From an uncultured Cellvibrio sp. (lineage in GTDB: Bacteria > Pseudomonadota > Gammaproteobacteria > Pseudomonadales > Cellvibrionaceae): 24,980 nt of DNA. A program made the translations under genes and the position numbers. This document shows, in pieces, positions 1 to 8,071 of this stretch. The DNA is taken from assembly GCA_946481095.1 (NCBI GenBank), contig CAMLML010000068.1, positions 1-24,980 of the forward strand, read 5' to 3'. The notes beneath the pieces were generated by a model, which ran no database searches, had not been told where the DNA came from, and worked only from the letters and a program-made list of their open reading frames with translations. Each line of letters begins with the position of its first letter. Positions within the stretch are counted from its first letter, which is position 1.

Positions 1-759
1 ACCGAAGAAGCACAACAGCAGTTGAAAAATTTACAGGCTGATTTAATGGTAGTAGTGGCGTATGGATTAATTTTGCCAAAAATTATTTTGGATGCGCCCC
101 GCCTCGGTTGTATAAATGTTCACGCATCGTTACTTCCCCGCTGGCGCGGCGCGGCACCTATCCAGCGCGCGATAGAAGCGGGCGATCAGCAAACCGGTGT
201 GACAATTATGCAAATGGATGTGGGGTTGGATACAGGTGATATGCTGTTGAAAACTGAATGTGAAATTTCAGCAGAAGATACCGGTGGCAGTTTGCATGAC
301 AAATTAATCGCCATTGGCGCGCCAGCGCTGGTTCAGGCTCTGGATTTAATTGAAGCACAAAAAATTCAAGCGCAAAAACAACCCGAAATTGGCATTACCT
401 ACGCATCCAAGTTGACCAAAGAAGAAGCGGCATTAAATTGGAATTTGCCGGCAAATGAATTGGAGAGAAAAATTCGTGCATTCAATCCATTTCCGATTGC
501 ACATAGCAAAATATCTGGCGCGCGCGATGACCAGCGTTTTCGTGTCTGGCGTGCATCAGTCATTAATGAAAAAACATCAGCTCAAGCCGGTAGGATTTTT
601 CGTGTTGATGCAGACGGTCTTTATGTAAGTTGTAACGACAGCAGTTTGCGATTGGAAGAGTTGCAACTGGCGGGTAAAAAATCCATGTCAGTTGCGGAAA
701 TTCTGCGCGGTCATCCTGAGTTATTTCAGCAAGGCGATCAATTGGAGATTCCCGTTTGA
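1..759 (+). CDS. fmt: Methionyl-tRNA formyltransferase, 3' part (5' end outside window)
   Basis: Transfers a formyl group from 10-formyl-tetrahydrofolate to the amino group of Met-tRNA(fMet), in the cytoplasm, for translation initiation. The frame is open from base 1, so the gene begins upstream; 252 residues are visible of a family length near 315. Seen: the hydrolase core with CINVHASLLPRWRG (catalytic Asn and His, about bases 112-150) and MDVGLDTGDM (catalytic Asp, about bases 214-243). The C-terminal domain contains the KLTKEEAALNW and IRAFNPFP signatures followed by an OB-fold-like end. These segments closely follow the E. coli protein as I remember it. The TTG at base 22 is an internal Leu codon, not the start. 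The TGA stop at 757-759 overlaps the start of rsmB, as in many gammaproteobacterial def-fmt-rsmB operons; def would be expected just upstream. Confidence 0.97.
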   Translation, partial: TEEAQQQLKNLQADLMVVVAYGLILPKIILDAPRLGCINVHASLLPRWRGAAPIQRAIEAGDQQTGVTIMQMDVGLDTGDMLLKTECEISAEDTGGSLHDKLIAIGAPALVQALDLIEAQKIQAQKQPEIGITYASKLTKEEAALNWNLPANELERKIRAFNPFPIAHSKISGARDDQRFRVWRASVINEKTSAQAGRIFRVDADGLYVSCNDSSLRLEELQLAGKKSMSVAEILRGHPELFQQGDQLEIPV

Positions 760-2054
760 TCCCGGTCAGGCTGGCAGCAACGCAAATTGTTACACAGCTG
801 CTGCTTGGAAAAGGTTCTCTGTCCAGCTTGATGGGGCCAGCGCAAATACAGGTTGCTGATCAGGATAAATCTCTGCTGCAAGAATTATGTTTTGGTGTTT
901 GTCGTTATCATCCGCAATTGCAGGTTTATCTGGAATTATTAATGGATAAACCTTTGCGCAATAAAGATACGGATATTCAAGCGTTAATTTTATTGGGACT
1001 CTATCAACTGATTCACACCCGTATTCCCGATCACGCAGCGATTGGTGCAAGTGTTGAGGTAACTCGATCACTGAAAAAAGAATGGGCCAGTAAATTAGTC
1101 AACGGCGTGTTGCGACAGTTTCAGCGAGACAAGGAATCCCTGACAAAAATTGCAGCAGAAAAAAAAATATTTCAAAGCAATCATCCACAATGGTTGGATG
1201 GCATGTTCAGTAAATATTGGCCGCAACAATGGCCGGACATCATTCAAGCCAACCAATCACATCCGCCTTTTTGTTTGCGTATCAATACCAACAAAATTGC
1301 CCGCGATGAATATATCGCTTTGCTTGTAGAATTAAATATCAACGCATCACCGACCAGCTTGAGTCCTTATGGCGTTCGATTGGAAAATCCTTGTAACCCC
1401 AACACACTTCCTCTGTTTGCAGAAGGTTTGATTAACGTTCAGGATGAATCTGCCCAGCTCAGTGCTGATTTATTAAATCTTCAACCCGGGTTGCGTGTTT
1501 TGGATGCCTGTTGTGCGCCAGGAGGAAAAACCGGTCATTTGTTGGAATTACAACCGGACTTGCAAGTGACAGCCTTGGAGTTGGAAGAAAGACGATTGCA
1601 ACGCGTACGTGAAAATTTACAGCGATTGAATCTTCGTGCAGATATTATTTGTGGTGATGCTACAAAGCCTGAAGCCTGGTGGGATGGAAAACTCTTTGAT
1701 CGCATATTAATTGATGCGCCCTGTTCTGCTACGGGTATTATTCGTCGGCATCCTGATATTAAAATTCTGCGTAAGCCGGATGATATTGCCAAGCTTGCGG
1801 ACATTCAGCTCGAATTATTGCAAAAGCTCTGGCCATTGTTAAAACCTAAAGGCATTTTACTTTATGCCACGTGTTCGATAATGCCAAAAGAAAATACCAA
1901 AATAATTGAACAATTTTTAAAACAACAAACTGACGCCGTTGAAGATAAAATTATTGCAGGCTGGGGGTTGGAACAAACCTGCGGTAGGCAATTGCTACCA
2001 CAGGTTGAAGGACATGATGGTTTTTATTATGCGCGGTTAATAAAAATAGATTAG
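756..2054 (+). CDS. rsmB: 16S rRNA (cytosine-967 C5) methyltransferase RsmB
   Basis: SAM-dependent methyltransferase that makes m5C967 in 16S rRNA. The product has 432 residues, against about 429 in E. coli. An N-terminal NusB-like RNA-binding domain (about 1-140, with LLQELCFGVCRYHPQL and LVNGVLRQFQR) is followed by a Rossmann methyltransferase domain. The SAM-binding motif is CCAPGGKTGHLLE (near residue 252). The two family cysteines are present: C323 in DAPCSATGIIRRHPD and catalytic C373 in YATCS. The start is TTG at 756-758, sharing TTGA with the fmt stop, which implies translational coupling; the reading frame and homology from MIPVRLAATQ support it. The TAG stop at 2052-2054 overlaps the stop codon of the convergent peptidase gene. 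Confidence 0.97.
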   Translation: MIPVRLAATQIVTQLLLGKGSLSSLMGPAQIQVADQDKSLLQELCFGVCRYHPQLQVYLELLMDKPLRNKDTDIQALILLGLYQLIHTRIPDHAAIGASVEVTRSLKKEWASKLVNGVLRQFQRDKESLTKIAAEKKIFQSNHPQWLDGMFSKYWPQQWPDIIQANQSHPPFCLRINTNKIARDEYIALLVELNINASPTSLSPYGVRLENPCNPNTLPLFAEGLINVQDESAQLSADLLNLQPGLRVLDACCAPGGKTGHLLELQPDLQVTALELEERRLQRVRENLQRLNLRADIICGDATKPEAWWDGKLFDRILIDAPCSATGIIRRHPDIKILRKPDDIAKLADIQLELLQKLWPLLKPKGILLYATCSIMPKENTKIIEQFLKQQTDAVEDKIIAGWGLEQTCGRQLLPQVEGHDGFYYARLIKID

Positions 2055-4021
2055 AGCGGTAAATATTGTTTCAGGAATTTTTCCATAGCCTCAAACGTTT
2101 GCTTGCGATCCGGTAAATAATCCAGATTATGAGTGCCATTCTCCAATTCAATATACTCGTAAACTTTTCCTTCATCTTTTAGTGCGTCAGCCATGATACG
2201 GCTTTGTGCTACAGGGACAACCGCATCATCTTTACCATGAATTAGCAGGATCGGTATCTTTACGTTTTCAACCATGCGCGCGGGTGAAGTCTTTTTTAGT
2301 TGACCGGAGTCTTCTCCAAATTGTTTGCGTGCGACAGTAGAGTTTACAAAGTTTCTATAGCTGTCTTGCATTTTTATCAAATCAGACATGCCTGCAAAAC
2401 TAATTGCACATTGAAATAAATCCGGTGTTTTGGTTGCGCCCATCAAAGCGGCATAACCCCCATAACTTGCGCCTGCAATGCACACACGTTTTGGATCGGC
2501 AATTTTTTGATCCACCAAATACTTAACCGCATCTTCAAGATCATCTTGCATTTCCAAACCGTAGCCACCGACAGCTTTCATCATAAAGTCATGTCCGTAA
2601 CCTGATGAGCCACGGAAATTTGGTTGAAAAACCACATAGCCCCGATTCGCCATAAACGTAGAAAAGATGTCAAAATTCAGGCCATCTTCACTCATGGGTC
2701 CACCGTGAGGAAAAATAATGGTGGCTGAAGGTTTGGTAGTAAAACTTTTAGGCACGGACAAATAGCCATCCAGCTCCAAACCATCGCGAGCTTTAAATTT
2801 TCGTAATTCTTTTTTTACCAATATGTCTTCCGTTAAATCGGGATAAGAGCTTGCGAGATAGTCCAGTGTTTTTTTATCGCGGTCACCAAAATAATAAGTA
2901 CCGGGATTGGTGCTGCTGGATGAGAATAAAATATATTTTCGGGCATCATCACTCATGCTGATGATGTAATTGTTGGTTTTTGGCATAGCCTTGTCGATAC
3001 CCGCTTGAAATGCCTGAAATTCTTTATTCCAGAAAATACTTTTTGAGCTGCCATCGTTGTAATAAAGGCCAACCACTTCTTTAAGTGCTGTTGAATAAAT
3101 TAAACGACCGCTGACATCATAATTTTTATTACTCAGAATTAATTCTTTCGGCAATCCCGGTTTGGCCAGGTCCACCTTGAATAATGCCTGACGTCCTTCA
3201 TGATCAGCGAAAATAAATAATTCATTTGAGTTGCTGCCAAATCCCGCGATGCTGATACTGGGCTCGTCCAGCACAACGTATTGCCATGCTGTGGTCCATT
3301 TTTCAGTTTTCGGGTCAAGAATTTTGTAGGTAACTGTTCGTTCTTTTTCATTGTAGGCTTCGCCAACGCGAATCACACCATCACGGTCTGCATACCAGGA
3401 CTTGATACTGTTTGATGACTTTTTGTATTTAGACATTCTTCCGTTGTTTACATTTACTTTGTAAACGGTTTGATGTAATGGAACTTCACGATCGACACTT
3501 ACCAATACATGGTCAGGGTCATCCTGCATAAAACTGATGACATTATCCTGAAATTGACTCACCCAGCCTGCGTCTTCATCAGGCTTGATCAGTACCATCA
3601 GTTTCGAATCTTTTTTTGCATCTTTTGCAAGCAAGCGACTTTGCATGTATTTGGTGCCATTCAGCATGCGGCTGTCAAATCGTGCGCTCATTAAAAGGCG
3701 ATCATTGTTGGCCCATGTCACCCAATTAAATTTAAATTGTTTGTTGTCGGTTTTGACGGGATAAAATGATTTGTTAGTGGCCAGATCCATCACCATGACA
3801 GCTGTGTCACCACCTATATTTCTTAATGCAAGAATATGGGTTCCGTCAGGCGATAATTCTATATCCTCTATTGCTGCATCGTTATAAAAAACTTCCAGAG
3901 GTAAAAGCCCGCTGTCGTTGGTTTTTTCAGCGGCATATGCAACGCTGCTCATCAGAGCAATTGCCAAAAAGCATAAATGAATAAAACGACAATGATGGTA
4001 GTTGTGAAATCCTGATTGCAT
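2051..4021 (-). CDS. Secreted S9 (prolyl oligopeptidase family) serine peptidase
   Basis: Predicted exported peptidase of the S9 family, closest in layout to acylaminoacyl-peptidase/dipeptidyl-peptidase-like enzymes; its substrate cannot be read from sequence. The product has 656 residues. A signal peptide (hydrophobic residues about 13-27, AYA near 28-30) precedes a beta-propeller-like region (about 35-390) and a C-terminal alpha/beta-hydrolase domain. The catalytic triad is visible: Ser519 in GASYGGYAA, Asp599 in HGKDDAVVP and His631 in NGTHNLDYL. FPHGGPMSEDG is the usual oxyanion-region HGGP motif. The ATG at 4021 has GAGGA nine bases upstream. The gene sits between rsmB and trkA in the opposite orientation, which suggests insertion into a core block. 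Periplasmic or outer-membrane-exposed location is inferred from the signal peptide. Confidence 0.93.
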   Translation of the reverse strand: MQSGFHNYHHCRFIHLCFLAIALMSSVAYAAEKTNDSGLLPLEVFYNDAAIEDIELSPDGTHILALRNIGGDTAVMVMDLATNKSFYPVKTDNKQFKFNWVTWANNDRLLMSARFDSRMLNGTKYMQSRLLAKDAKKDSKLMVLIKPDEDAGWVSQFQDNVISFMQDDPDHVLVSVDREVPLHQTVYKVNVNNGRMSKYKKSSNSIKSWYADRDGVIRVGEAYNEKERTVTYKILDPKTEKWTTAWQYVVLDEPSISIAGFGSNSNELFIFADHEGRQALFKVDLAKPGLPKELILSNKNYDVSGRLIYSTALKEVVGLYYNDGSSKSIFWNKEFQAFQAGIDKAMPKTNNYIISMSDDARKYILFSSSSTNPGTYYFGDRDKKTLDYLASSYPDLTEDILVKKELRKFKARDGLELDGYLSVPKSFTTKPSATIIFPHGGPMSEDGLNFDIFSTFMANRGYVVFQPNFRGSSGYGHDFMMKAVGGYGLEMQDDLEDAVKYLVDQKIADPKRVCIAGASYGGYAALMGATKTPDLFQCAISFAGMSDLIKMQDSYRNFVNSTVARKQFGEDSGQLKKTSPARMVENVKIPILLIHGKDDAVVPVAQSRIMADALKDEGKVYEYIELENGTHNLDYLPDRKQTFEAMEKFLKQYLPL

Positions 4022-4140
4022 TATAAAAAGTCCTCAATGTTTTAATCTTTTGAATAACAATAATCTGAATATTGTCGTGCGCCAGCATGATAAATTCATC
4101 TTCAAAAATCAATCTCTGTTGTGACAATTTCATGGTGCAC

Positions 4141-4169
4141 TTGCACAGTTAGATTCAGGCGCCCATAAT
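4141..4169 (+). promoter_or_regulatory. Predicted sigma70 promoter of trkA
   Basis: TTGCAC (4141-4146) and CATAAT (4164-4169) are separated by exactly 17 bases. This is a close match to the -35/-10 consensus, 52 bases before the trkA ATG. It lies in the divergent 4022-4220 intergenic region, which must also hold the promoter of the S9 peptidase gene; I could not identify a convincing one for that strand. Confidence 0.6.
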
Positions 4170-4220
4170 CGCATTTGTTACAACAATGGCATTCTGATAG
4201 CGATCGACAAAGGTCTTTTC

Positions 4221-5606
4221 ATGAAAATTATTATTTTGGGAGCAGGGCAGGTTGGCGGTAGTCTGGCGGAACATTTAGCCAGTGAATCCAACGACATTAC
4301 AGTAGTGGATACCGACGAAGCGCGCTTGCGTGAATTGCGGGATCGTTTGGATATTGGTGTGGTAGCGGGCCCTGCAGCGCATCCCGATATTTTGATTCAG
4401 GCAGGTATCGAAGATGCTGACATGTTGGTTGCAGTCACCAGTGATGATGAAATTAATATGGTGGCCTGTCAGGTTGCTTATTGTTTATTTAAAACGCCTA
4501 CAAAAATTGCGCGGGTGCGTGCAACTTCTTATCAAAATCATCACCAACTTTTTGATTCGGGTGCAATACCCATAGACGTTATTATCAGCCCCGAGCAATT
4601 GGTTTCAGAATATATTTATCGTTTGATTGAACAACCCGGTGCTTTGCAAGTATTGGATTTTGCTGATGGCAAAGTGCAATTGGTTGCGGTTAAGGCTTAT
4701 CACGGCGGTCCATTAGTGGGTCAGGAATTACGTTTTTTGCGTGAGCATATGCCATCGGTTGAAACACGTGTTGCCGCCATTTATCGCCGTAATCGAGCGA
4801 TAGTACCGACTGGCTCAACGGTGATTGAAGCCGATGACGAAGTATTTTTTATTGCGACACGCGCTGATATTCGTGCCGTCATGAGTGAACTGCGTCGATT
4901 GGAAGTGGCCTATAAACGCATCACGATTGCAGGCGGTGGTAACATTGGTTTGCGTTTGGCAAAAATGTTGGAAAATCGTTACAAAGTTCGCGTGATTGAA
5001 TATAACAAACAGCGTTGCATTAAATTATCAGAGCAACTTGAGCGTGCAGTTGTGCTTGAAGGCAGTGCATCGGATAAAGCGTTACTAATGGAAGAAGGAA
5101 TAGAAGATACGGATGTTTTTCTTGCACTGACCAATGATGATGAAGCCAACATTATGTCGTCGATGTTAGCCAAGCGATTGGGTGCGCGCAAAGTGATGAC
5201 ATTGATCAACAATCCTGCTTATGTGGATGTAGTGCAGGGCGGTGACATCGATATTGCAATTTCCCCACAAACTACCACCATCGGCAGTTTGTTAACGCAT
5301 GTGCGCCGAGGCGATATTGTGAATGTACACTCGTTGCGTCGTGGCGCAGCAGAAGCAATAGAAATTATTGCGCATGGTGATGCCAAATCATCGAAAGTTG
5401 TCGGTAAGGCACTTGAAGATATAGATCTTCCCGAGGGTGCCAATATAGGTGCAATTGTGCGAGCTGCTGCAAAAGGCAGTGAGGTATTAATTGCACACGA
5501 TAATCTGGTGGTACAAAGTGGCGATCATCTTATTATTTTCCTGTTACAGAAAAAACATATTCGTGATATAGAAAAATTATTTCAGGTTGGCTTTAGTTTC
5601 TTTTAA
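4221..5606 (+). CDS. trkA: Trk potassium uptake regulatory protein TrkA
   Basis: Peripheral NAD(H)-binding subunit that gates the TrkH/TrkG K+ channel at the inner membrane. The product has 461 residues, the usual length. Two tandem RCK modules are visible. The first begins [16 protein letters not shown] (GxGxxG, residues 3-18) with the acidic VVDTDEARL segment. The second begins [16 protein letters not shown] (from about 234) with VIEYNKQRC. Each nucleotide-binding half is followed by a C-terminal RCK_C-like segment, the last ending [18 protein letters not shown]. The ATG at 4221 has AAAGG seven bases upstream. The membrane channel gene trkH is not in the window. A position near fmt-rsmB is common in gammaproteobacteria. 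Confidence 0.97.
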   Translation: MKIIILGAGQVGGSLAEHLASESNDITVVDTDEARLRELRDRLDIGVVAGPAAHPDILIQAGIEDADMLVAVTSDDEINMVACQVAYCLFKTPTKIARVRATSYQNHHQLFDSGAIPIDVIISPEQLVSEYIYRLIEQPGALQVLDFADGKVQLVAVKAYHGGPLVGQELRFLREHMPSVETRVAAIYRRNRAIVPTGSTVIEADDEVFFIATRADIRAVMSELRRLEVAYKRITIAGGGNIGLRLAKMLENRYKVRVIEYNKQRCIKLSEQLERAVVLEGSASDKALLMEEGIEDTDVFLALTNDDEANIMSSMLAKRLGARKVMTLINNPAYVDVVQGGDIDIAISPQTTTIGSLLTHVRRGDIVNVHSLRRGAAEAIEIIAHGDAKSSKVVGKALEDIDLPEGANIGAIVRAAAKGSEVLIAHDNLVVQSGDHLIIFLLQKKHIRDIEKLFQVGFSFF

Positions 5607-5632
5607 TAACTTATATAACCGAGTGCGCAACA

Positions 5633-7003
5633 ATGGAAGATAAAACCCGAATAACACCTGTAAATGAAATGCCAACGGAAATTGCAGTACCTACAGAGAT
5701 TGCAACCCGGATTTTTGAACCACCAGAAAAAACCCGTGTTAACTCAGCTGTAAAATCCGGAAAAAATAACAATCATGAAGAAAGATTTTTATTGATTGGC
5801 GACAAAATCAAACAGCGTTTTATTTTGGATAGCCTGTTGGGTGAAGGTGGTATGGGTGCTGTTTATCGCGCACTGGATTTGCGCAAACAGGAAGCAGGTG
5901 ATCCGCAACCTTACGTGGCGATAAAAATCTTGGGCGACGCGTTCAAGCGTCATCCGCGCGCGTTAATTACCTTGCAGCGTGAAGCGAAAAAAACTCAACA
6001 GCTAGCGCATCCGAATATAGTCACTGTCTATGATTTTGATCGCGATGACGATTTGATTTATCTCACTATGGAAGAACTCAAGGGACAGTCCCTGAGTGAC
6101 TTCCTCAAGCATAAGGAAAAAATTGCAGCGTTAAGTTTCAAAGAAAAAACCCAGTTTATTTTGCAAATTGCACAGGCCCTGGCTTATGCGCACGCAAAAG
6201 GTTTGATTCATTCCGATTTAAAACCGGCTAATATTTTTGTTACCAACGAAGGCACAATCAAAGTGCTGGATTTTGGTATTTCCCGGGCAGCCAATCAGGA
6301 GGGTTATCAGGATAATTTTGATGCAGGAGAATTGGGTGCTCTGACTTATTCATATGCCAGTCTGGAAATGTTGAATTCTGAATCACCACATCCCAGTGAT
6401 GATATTTATGCCCTTGGCATAATTGCCTGCCAGATTTTCGGTGGCAATCATCCTTACGGCGACAGGCCTGCCAACGCCGCATTGAAAGAAAAATTGCACG
6501 CGGATGTTCCACCTGTCAGAAATATGTTGTTGCGGCGTTTGCTGTTGAAATCAGTTGCCCTGCGCCGTGCTGATCGTGTCGCAGATGCAAAATCGTTTAT
6601 CAGTGGTTTTTATCGAGCAATCAAAGCTCCTCGTCGGATTTTAATTGGTCTGACACTGATATTAATTATGGGAATCGCCAATTATTTTTATGTGCAAACC
6701 ATTCAGGTAGAAGAAATTCCATTCGACTCTTTAACACTGGATCAGCAACAGCAATTTAAACAGTTTATCAATGAAGGAAATTTGGGTTTATCTCTGGGTG
6801 ATCTGGAAGGCGCCACCCACAATGCAAACAAGGCGTTTGCTTTGCACCAAACCCATCCGGATATCAAGAAACTAACAGACAAAATACGCAGCATCATTCA
6901 GGAAAATTTTGATAAAGCTGAATCCGATGAAGAGAAAGAATTTTTTAATCATCAATTACAAGCATTAAAGCAACATCCTGCGTTTGCGAAAAAGGATGAT
7001 TGA
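5633..7003 (+). CDS. Membrane-anchored Hanks-type Ser/Thr protein kinase, non-RD
   Basis: Predicted protein kinase of 456 residues. The N-terminal tail (1-55) contains a short repeat PTEIA-VPTEIA and several Thr residues. Kinase domain, about 60-330: glycine loop GEGGMG (70-75), ATP-binding Lys98 in VAIKIL, a candidate partner Glu117, catalytic loop HSDLKPAN with Asp195, and DFG at 213-215. Two departures from the consensus are visible: Ser194 replaces the Arg of HRD, and SLE (243-245) stands where APE is usual. One transmembrane helix (about 334-354) is followed by about 100 residues that should be periplasmic, helical and TPR-like (GNLGLSLGDLEGATHNANKAF). No PASTA repeats. It begins 26 bases after trkA on the same strand, so co-transcription is possible; no phosphatase or FHA gene is adjacent. 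The ribosome site before 5633 is weak; Met13 is an alternative start. Confidence 0.9.
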   Translation: MEDKTRITPVNEMPTEIAVPTEIATRIFEPPEKTRVNSAVKSGKNNNHEERFLLIGDKIKQRFILDSLLGEGGMGAVYRALDLRKQEAGDPQPYVAIKILGDAFKRHPRALITLQREAKKTQQLAHPNIVTVYDFDRDDDLIYLTMEELKGQSLSDFLKHKEKIAALSFKEKTQFILQIAQALAYAHAKGLIHSDLKPANIFVTNEGTIKVLDFGISRAANQEGYQDNFDAGELGALTYSYASLEMLNSESPHPSDDIYALGIIACQIFGGNHPYGDRPANAALKEKLHADVPPVRNMLLRRLLLKSVALRRADRVADAKSFISGFYRAIKAPRRILIGLTLILIMGIANYFYVQTIQVEEIPFDSLTLDQQQQFKQFINEGNLGLSLGDLEGATHNANKAFALHQTHPDIKKLTDKIRSIIQENFDKAESDEEKEFFNHQLQALKQHPAFAKKDD

Positions 7004-7010
7004 TCAAACT

Positions 7011-7017
7011 GTTAAGT
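7011..7017 (+). repeat. GTTRRRY-type core site, possible cassette boundary
   Basis: GTTAAGT fits the integron core-site consensus GTTRRRY. It lies 7 bases after the kinase stop and 7 bases before the next reading frame. Seven bases of degenerate consensus occur often by chance; I list it only because an RYYYAAC element follows the same reading frame (7488-7494), giving cassette-like geometry. Confidence 0.25.
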
Positions 7018-7024
7018 CTGCCTG

Positions 7025-7483
7025 ATGCAAAGTATGAATAAATTTTTAAAGGATTTTTGGTATACATTGGTATCCGTCATCGCAATTTTCGGAATAACTT
7101 TGGTTGTTCTGATGTTTCAATTTAGCGGTGCTACGTCATGTGGAAAAAATTCTGAATCAGTTACATATGCTAAAACATTACCAAAAGAGAGGTTAGGCAA
7201 GCTTTACTATGACATAGAGAAATTAGCCTTAAGCACTGATGTACCGTACTCTGAATTAAAAAAGAATGGTGAGGGTATTTTTCCTGAGCCTTTCAGCGAT
7301 ATTCAAGCTGTACGAATAAGGCCAAAAGAAGAAAATATCATGTTAAATGGGTGCTTTGACCACTATGTCTATTTAAGCTTTCATGGTTTAGAGAGCAATA
7401 AAAAATTTTATCCAAAACGTCAGATTGTTCTAAGCTGGGGAGAGCATGAGGGAGCTGGCAGTGAAGTTATATGGTCGGAGTAA
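7025..7483 (+). CDS. Hypothetical membrane-anchored protein
   Basis: I do not recognise this family. The product has 152 residues: a short basic N-terminus, one strongly hydrophobic segment (about 13-34, YTLVSVIAIFGITLVVLMF) and a soluble, probably periplasmic remainder with only two cysteines (in SCGK and NGCFDHY). A second ATG at 7034 (Met4) is an equally good start; neither has a clear Shine-Dalgarno site. The stretch is visibly richer in A+T than the kinase gene before it and uses more ATA/TTA/AGA-type codons, which suits acquired DNA. The sequence GTTAAGT precedes it and an attC-like element begins 4 bases after its stop, so it could be a gene cassette. No function is assigned. Confidence 0.65.
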   Translation: MQSMNKFLKDFWYTLVSVIAIFGITLVVLMFQFSGATSCGKNSESVTYAKTLPKERLGKLYYDIEKLALSTDVPYSELKKNGEGIFPEPFSDIQAVRIRPKEENIMLNGCFDHYVYLSFHGLESNKKFYPKRQIVLSWGEHEGAGSEVIWSE

Positions 7484-7487
7484 TAAG

Positions 7488-7554
7488 GCTTAACAAAGTC
7501 ATCAAGCGGATGCAGTTTTTATTGCACTTTTGCATTCGCGGAGTTCATTGTGAG
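7488..7554 (+). repeat. attC-like imperfect palindrome (degenerate)
   Basis: The element opens with GCTTAAC (7488-7494), an exact RYYYAAC match. It continues AAAGTCATCAAGCGGATGCA, similar in arrangement to the 5' arm of known attC sites. The arm GCGGATGCA (7506-7514) pairs with TGCATTCGC (7531-7539) with one G-T wobble across a 16-base loop. The 3' boundary TGTGAGC near 7548-7554 is only a poor match to GTTRRRY. It may be a decayed attC site or a chance hairpin. It has no T-tract, so it is not a good terminator. Confidence 0.35.
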
Positions 7555-7632
7555 CAACACAAAATCGCAGTAAAAAAGTCACTATTTAAATATTGATTGC
7601 GATGGAGCGAAATGCAACCTGAGTACAGACTA

Positions 7633-7974
7633 ATGAAAATTTCTATCTATATATCTACAACGATTGTAGTTTTCTTGTCAGGTTGTACTCCCGTGGTTAA
7701 TTTATCAAATTGCTCTTTGCCAAGTGAAGATTCTTGGATAGAGGTAACTTCAAACTCAGCCCAACTTTCGAAATTCTTTTTAAATAGTAAAATTAAGCGA
7801 AAACAAAATGCAGTTTGGTTTATCAATAACACACAGAGTAAGGTTTATGCATGTGAGCTAGCAATTGGTAACTCACCCGATTGTGGCAGTCAAAACAGCA
7901 TATACATAAAAAATAAAGGTGTTGTAAGCGAAGAAATTCAAGAAGTTGTGATTTGTTCATCCTCAGCATATTAA
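7633..7974 (+). CDS. Small hypothetical lipoprotein
   Basis: Unrecognised 113-residue protein. The frame is open from an ATG at 7597, but the ATG at 7633 is the better start because it gives a short, clean lipoprotein signal: MKIS, a hydrophobic stretch, and lipobox LSGC with Cys18 as the lipidated residue. The mature part has six cysteines (Cys18, NCSL, ACEL, DCGS and VICSS region), so disulfides in the periplasm are likely. Residue +2 after the Cys is Thr, not Asp, so outer-membrane sorting would be expected under the E. coli Lol rule. The gene is A+T-rich, follows a cassette-like unit and is closed by the bidirectional terminator at 8020-8053. No function is assigned. Confidence 0.65.
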   Translation: MKISIYISTTIVVFLSGCTPVVNLSNCSLPSEDSWIEVTSNSAQLSKFFLNSKIKRKQNAVWFINNTQSKVYACELAIGNSPDCGSQNSIYIKNKGVVSEEIQEVVICSSSAY

Positions 7975-7980
7975 AAACGC

Positions 7981-8000
7981 ATTTAACAAGTGACTGGATG
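7981..8000 (+). repeat. Second attC-like 5' half (truncated)
   Basis: ATTTAAC (7981-7987) fits RYYYAAC and begins 6 bases after the lipoprotein stop. The continuation AAGTGACTGGATG shares TTAACAA, a GT-A spacer and GGATGC with the element at 7488. No matching 3' arm or GTTRRRY core follows before the terminator. It may be a truncated copy of the same kind of site. Confidence 0.25.
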
Positions 8001-8019
8001 CTCATTACATTCAACAAAC

Positions 8020-8053
8020 AAAAAAGCGCCCCATTTTCACCAGGCGCTTTTTT
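8020..8053. terminator. Bidirectional intrinsic terminator
   Basis: A perfect 11-base stem, AAAAAAGCGCC paired with GGCGCTTTTTT, encloses a 12-base loop. The A-run on one side and T-run on the other give a U-tract in either direction. It lies between the convergent lipoprotein gene (ends 7974) and the outer-membrane barrel gene (ends 8072) and serves both. Confidence 0.9.
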
Positions 8054-8071
8054 CTGCCAACAAACTAACAA

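Noticed and set aside
3927..4133. Short minus-strand open frame across the S9 peptidase start
   Set aside because: It overlaps the signal-peptide region of the peptidase and has no independent ribosome site or recognisable product.
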